Notes under the pieces: generated by a model
What the model was told of the DNA's origin: nothing
The model's input: only the letters and a program-made list of their open reading frames with translations
Database searches by the model: none
In this document: positions 6,070 to 8,912 of the stretch, in pieces
Position numbering within the stretch: the stretch's first letter is position 1
Layout: the number at the start of each line of letters is the position of its first letter
Translations under genes and position numbers: made by a program
Assembly (NCBI GenBank): GCA_050944915.1
Contig: JBMNRY010000081.1
Span: 1 to 8,912 of the forward strand
Direction of reading: 5' to 3'
Source of the DNA: JBMNRY01 sp050944915
Lineage (GTDB): Bacteria; Bacillota; Limnochordia; JAAZLZ01
Length of the DNA: 8,912 bases

Positions 6070-7416
6070 CTAACCTTGGGCCCTCGCGGGGACAGTGGGA
6101 GATTTCTCCGCCGTGGAGAGGGGTAGCCAAATATTCACCTTGGTTCCCTGGGAAGAAGATTCAATACCTAGTTGGCCCCGATGGGTAATGGTGACAATCT
6201 GTCGGGCGATGATCAATCCTAAACCGGTGCCTTCCGGCTTGCTGGTATAGAAAGGTTCAAAAAAATGGTTTTGCAGCTCTGGGGGAAAACCGGGACCCGT
6301 ATCGGTCACCGATAGATTCACTCCATCGCACAGGAGATCTAGTTCAATGATGAGCCGCCCTCTCCCCTCCATGGCATCAAGGGCGTTGGAACAAAGATTA
6401 CCGATGGCCACCCCTAAAAGGTCTCCATTGCCTTCCAAAGAAACATCACCGGCCCGATTGGTCCAGATCAATTCCACATCTCCCAAGAAGGGCCGATATT
6501 CGGCGATAACTGCCTCCACTATTTCGGCAAGTATGATTTTTTCTGTTTTTACATAAGTCGGTTTGACCAACATCATGATGTTGCCGATCAGCTTGCTAAG
6601 GCGATCGACCTGGCAGATCCCCCCCTGGGCCAAGCGGGTGGTTTGAGGATCGTTATCAACCAGTTGCAAAATCTGAAAGATGACCCGCAGAGTTGATAGG
6701 GGGTTTTTGATTTCGTGGGCCGCTTGGGCAGCCACCTTGGCGGTGATGAGATGTTCCTGGCTTTTCTCATGCATGGACAGCAAAAGTTTTCGCAGTTTAT
6801 ATTCCCGCTCAATGATGTGGCTGATCTCCATTACGCGGACGAACTTGGCCGGTGTTCCGTACTCCCGGGGCACCATCATGACCAAGGCACCGATGATCCG
6901 TTCTTCATCATGGAGAGGAACCCCGAAACTAGACCAACCGTGGAAAGGAATCACACATTCTTCTTCGCCCATGATGACCACCGGTTGATCAAGGGCTAGG
7001 CATGTCCCGGCCCCGTTAGGACCCACCGCCGACTCCATCCAGTTCCCCCCAGGACAAAGGCCCCACCGACGACGTTCCTCCTCATCGAGGACGCCCTCGG
7101 TTTTGCCGAAGACTTCTAAGACGATGGCATCACAATCGTAAAGGAAAACTAAATGGGGGAAATTAGCTAGGCTTAGGGAAAGACTTTCTAAACATGGTTT
7201 GGCAATTTCAATGAGGGCCTGATTGTGTTTCCGCCTTTGTTCTAGTTTCTTTCCCCCTACCGGTCTAGGGACCAGGTGGGCTTCCTCCCTGGTCGGCCAG
7301 CATTGGAGAATAAAGGGCTGGGGCTGAAAAGTCAACCCTTCTAGATCGGCGATGAACCGCAGCCAACATCGGCCAAAACTCTCTCTAAAACTCCAGTCCT
7401 TGTCTTCTTCGATCAT
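6070..7416 (-). CDS. Soluble GAF-domain sensor histidine kinase (orphan)
   Basis: The protein has 448 residues and no membrane segment, so it is a cytoplasmic sensor. Residues about 65-185 form a GAF-like domain. Its GGNWMESAVGPNGAGTCLALDQPVVIMGEE stretch (residues 123-152), followed by FGVPLHDEERIIGALVMM, resembles the input domains of AcoR/DhaR-type activators. A helical linker (about 196-220) leads to the dimerisation domain, with AAHEIKNPLSTL and phospho-acceptor H234. The ATPase domain has the N-box NLCSNALDAM (N344), the G1 box TDTGPGF (371-377), FFEPFYTSK (385-393) and the G2 box GTGLGL (396-401). The ATG at 7416 follows AGAAGGAGGAG at 6 nt from GGAGG; the in-frame ATG ten codons earlier lacks such a site. 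No response regulator is adjacent. NtrB/KinA-like orphan kinases of spore-formers often feed Spo0F or Spo0A, so that is a plausible but unproven partner. The ligand is unknown. Confidence 0.9.
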   Translation of the reverse strand: MIEEDKDWSFRESFGRCWLRFIADLEGLTFQPQPFILQCWPTREEAHLVPRPVGGKKLEQRRKHNQALIEIAKPCLESLSLSLANFPHLVFLYDCDAIVLEVFGKTEGVLDEEERRRWGLCPGGNWMESAVGPNGAGTCLALDQPVVIMGEEECVIPFHGWSSFGVPLHDEERIIGALVMMVPREYGTPAKFVRVMEISHIIEREYKLRKLLLSMHEKSQEHLITAKVAAQAAHEIKNPLSTLRVIFQILQLVDNDPQTTRLAQGGICQVDRLSKLIGNIMMLVKPTYVKTEKIILAEIVEAVIAEYRPFLGDVELIWTNRAGDVSLEGNGDLLGVAIGNLCSNALDAMEGRGRLIIELDLLCDGVNLSVTDTGPGFPPELQNHFFEPFYTSKPEGTGLGLIIARQIVTITHRGQLGIESSSQGTKVNIWLPLSTAEKSPTVPARAQG

Positions 7417-7450
7417 GCAACTCCTCCTTCTGTTCCAATCATCCAAATAT

Positions 7451-7483
7451 GTAAGGGTGGCCCGCAGACGCGAGCCACCCTAC
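7451..7483 (-). repeat. Hairpin/palindrome between the aminotransferase and kinase genes
   Basis: The arms AGGGTGGC (7454-7461) and GCCACCCT (7474-7481) are perfectly complementary. The 12-nt centre holds three more pairs (CGC 7463-7465 with GCG 7470-7472) around an AGAC loop, and GTA/TAC extends the base past one bulged residue. It starts 5 nt after the aminotransferase stop codon. It could end or attenuate that transcript, but no U-run follows on the minus strand, so it is a poor intrinsic terminator. It may instead be an mRNA-stabilising structure or a copy of a dispersed palindromic repeat. Confidence 0.55.
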
Positions 7484-7487
7484 CCTA

Positions 7488-8669
7488 CTAGAGGGTTTTG
7501 AACACCCGGCCGAGGCGTTGACAACCGAGGCTGATCTTTTCTTCCGTGGCATTGGAGAAGTTCAATCGAAGGGTGTTTTCTCCCCCACCACTGGGATAGA
7601 AGGGTGCGCCGGGCACATAGGCTACCTTTTCCTCAACGGCCCGGGGCAGCAGCTCCGCGGTAGAGATCCCTTCTTCCAGCTCCACCCAGAGGAACAGACC
7701 CCCATGGGGCTGTCGCCATTTAGCCGTCGAAGGGAATTCTTCGGCCAGGCACTGGAGCATCAAATCCCTTTTCTGTCGGTAACGATCACAGATCTGTTCG
7801 ATATGTCGGGGTAAATGGCCATCGGCTAAGAATTTCCATACGATCTGTTGGGACAGATTGCTGGTGTGAACATCGGTGCCCTGTTTGCCGATGAGCACCT
7901 TTTGGCGAAGCTGGGGATCGGTGATGACGCAGAAACCGACCCGCAGTCCCGGGGAAATAATTTTGGAGAAGGTGCCTAAGTAGACGATCTTATCTTCTTG
8001 ATCATAGGCTTTTAAGGCCGATAGGGCCTCACCGCTGTAACGAAGATCCCCGTAGGGATCATCTTCAATGACATAGACACCGTACTTGGCAGCCAATTCT
8101 CCGATCCGCCGGCGTCTGGCTTCCCCATAGGTCAGTCCGGTGGGGTTTTGGAAGGTCGGTACCAAATAGATCAGCTTGATCTTGTTATCCCGTAGGGCCT
8201 CCTCTAAGGCCGCGGGATCCATCCCTTCCTCGTCACCGGCCACGGGGATGATTTGAGCTTCGTAACTGCGGAAGATGCTCAGGGCAGCCAAATAGGTAGG
8301 CTCTTCCACGATGACCCCATCGCCGGGATCCAGGAGGGCCTTAGCCGTTAAATCGATCCCTTGTTGGGATCCGCTGAGGATCAATACATCTTCCACCTGG
8401 GCAGCGATGCCCTTTTGGGCCACAAAATCGACTATCCCTTCCCTGAGGGGCAAATAGCCTTCACTTGTTCCATACTGGAGTATTTCCTCCCCCCGCCGGG
8501 TTAACAATTCCCCACAGGCTTCCCGGATGAATTCCAGGGGAAAACTGCCGGGATCGGGCATCCCCCCGGCAAAGGAGATGATCTCCGGTCTTTGGGTTAC
8601 CTTGAGGATTTCTCGAATAACGTTACTGGTCGCACCTTGCATTCTGGTTGCGAAGGGTTGTTCTGACAT
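7488..8669 (-). CDS. PLP-dependent class I/II aminotransferase (2-aminoadipate/aromatic aminotransferase type)
   Basis: This fold-type I aminotransferase has 393 residues and resembles the LysN/MocR-catalytic-domain group, which acts on 2-aminoadipate, aromatic or branched-chain amino acids. Visible are FAGGMPDP (33-40), SGSQQGIDL (99-107), EEPTY (122-126), PTFQNPTG (171-178, N175), EDDPYGDLRY (202-211, cofactor-binding D203 and Y206), the Schiff-base lysine K236 in GTFSKIISPGLRVG (232-245), and the substrate-carboxylate arginine R368 in TLRLNFS. The ATG at 8669 follows ATAGGAGGCAAGG; ATGs 8 and 21 codons earlier are in frame but have poorer context and would add a non-conserved leader. There is no winged-helix domain, so it is not a MocR regulator. 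The gene lies 73 bp after trpE on the same strand, which suggests a role in aromatic amino acid metabolism, though its substrate cannot be decided. It ends in tandem TAG TAG codons. Confidence 0.9.
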   Translation of the reverse strand: MSEQPFATRMQGATSNVIREILKVTQRPEIISFAGGMPDPGSFPLEFIREACGELLTRRGEEILQYGTSEGYLPLREGIVDFVAQKGIAAQVEDVLILSGSQQGIDLTAKALLDPGDGVIVEEPTYLAALSIFRSYEAQIIPVAGDEEGMDPAALEEALRDNKIKLIYLVPTFQNPTGLTYGEARRRRIGELAAKYGVYVIEDDPYGDLRYSGEALSALKAYDQEDKIVYLGTFSKIISPGLRVGFCVITDPQLRQKVLIGKQGTDVHTSNLSQQIVWKFLADGHLPRHIEQICDRYRQKRDLMLQCLAEEFPSTAKWRQPHGGLFLWVELEEGISTAELLPRAVEEKVAYVPGAPFYPSGGGENTLRLNFSNATEEKISLGCQRLGRVFKTL

Positions 8670-8742
8670 AGTTCCTTGCCTCCTATCGTCCATTAAAAGA
8701 TGTTCCCCTCCAGGAGTTGCAGATCCTCCCATGGAGTAGAGG

Positions 8743-8912
8743 TTACTCTCCGTACCCTAAAGCCTGGATCAGGGCCGCCAATTTGGTTTCGATCTCCAGG
8801 TATTCTTTTTCCGGTTGGGAAAGGGCTACAATCCCCGCTCCCGCCTGGATATAGGCCCGTCCCCCATGGCAGATGATGGTCCTAATGGTGATACAAGTAT
8901 CCATATTACCGG
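8743..8912 (-). CDS. trpE: Anthranilate synthase component I, C-terminal end (5' part beyond the window)
   Basis: Fifty-five residues to the TAA at 8743 are visible, beginning GNMDTCITIRTI. This is the conserved end of the chorismate-binding domain. It continues with AYIQAGAGIVALSQPEKEYLEIETKLAALIQAL. TrpE converts chorismate, with ammonia from the TrpG glutaminase, to anthranilate, the first step of tryptophan synthesis. The QAGAGIV stretch favours TrpE over the related PabB, where QxGGGIV is more usual, but with only the tail in view PabB or another chorismate-utilising enzyme remains possible. The usual D of IVADS is L here. The gene downstream is an aminotransferase, not trpG, unlike the common trp operon order. 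Confidence 0.8.
   Translation of the reverse strand, partial: GNMDTCITIRTIICHGGRAYIQAGAGIVALSQPEKEYLEIETKLAALIQALGYGE

Noticed and set aside
6008..6130. In-frame upstream extension of nfo (41 residues)
   Set aside because: It overlaps the end of the kinase gene, and the family begins at MRIGAHLS, which has its own ribosome site.
8670..8732. Longer forms of the aminotransferase starting at 8732 or 8693
   Set aside because: The ATG at 8669 has the better-placed AGGAGG; the added residues are not like the family N-terminus.
1..8912. CRISPR array, tRNA/rRNA, insertion sequence, phage or defence genes
   Set aside because: I looked for spaced direct repeats, cloverleaf-like elements, transposase motifs and nuclease/toxin motifs on both strands and found none; the window is chromosomal housekeeping and sporulation genes.

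Overview
The window looks like chromosome from an endospore-forming member of the Bacillota. The evidence is a stage II sporulation protein E gene (spoIIE), a gene for an alpha/beta-type small acid-soluble spore protein (SASP), a near-consensus Spo0A box and a sigma-G-like promoter. The fairly high GC, the non-Bacillus gene order and a SASP core unlike that of Bacillus suggest a clostridial or deep-branching lineage. I cannot name a genus.

Layout. From the left edge, the minus strand carries the membrane half of SpoIIE, which runs off the window (1-1262). A 209-bp divergent control region (1263-1471) separates it from speE (spermidine synthase, plus strand), which is followed by a UPF0756/DUF441 membrane protein gene. 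A stretch of about 300 bp without a recognisable gene leads to the SASP gene (3194-3547), which has its own sigma-G-like promoter and a strong terminator. The rest of the window is a minus-strand series, in order of transcription: the tail of trpE (right edge), a class I/II PLP aminotransferase, a hairpin, a soluble GAF-histidine kinase, endonuclease IV (nfo), a sugar epimerase-like TIM barrel resembling 5-keto-L-gluconate epimerase, and a HAD-family hydrolase. The HAD gene runs head-on into the SASP gene, and its stop codon lies inside the loop of the SASP terminator hairpin.

How the genes relate. SpoIIE activates the forespore-specific sigma-F. The SASP coats and protects spore DNA. Endonuclease IV repairs abasic sites, a task known to matter for spore DNA in Bacillus. 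The orphan kinase could feed a sporulation or carbon-status signal. Spermidine synthase shares its upstream region with spoIIE. The right part looks metabolic (aromatic amino acids, sugar acids). The kinase, nfo, epimerase and HAD genes are closely spaced and probably co-transcribed.

I found no defence system, mobile element, CRISPR array or RNA gene. The points most worth a second look are the apparent AUU start codon of the HAD gene, the terminator/stop-codon overlap with the SASP gene, the Spo0A box between spoIIE and speE, the long C-terminal tail of the SASP, and a palindrome downstream of the aminotransferase.
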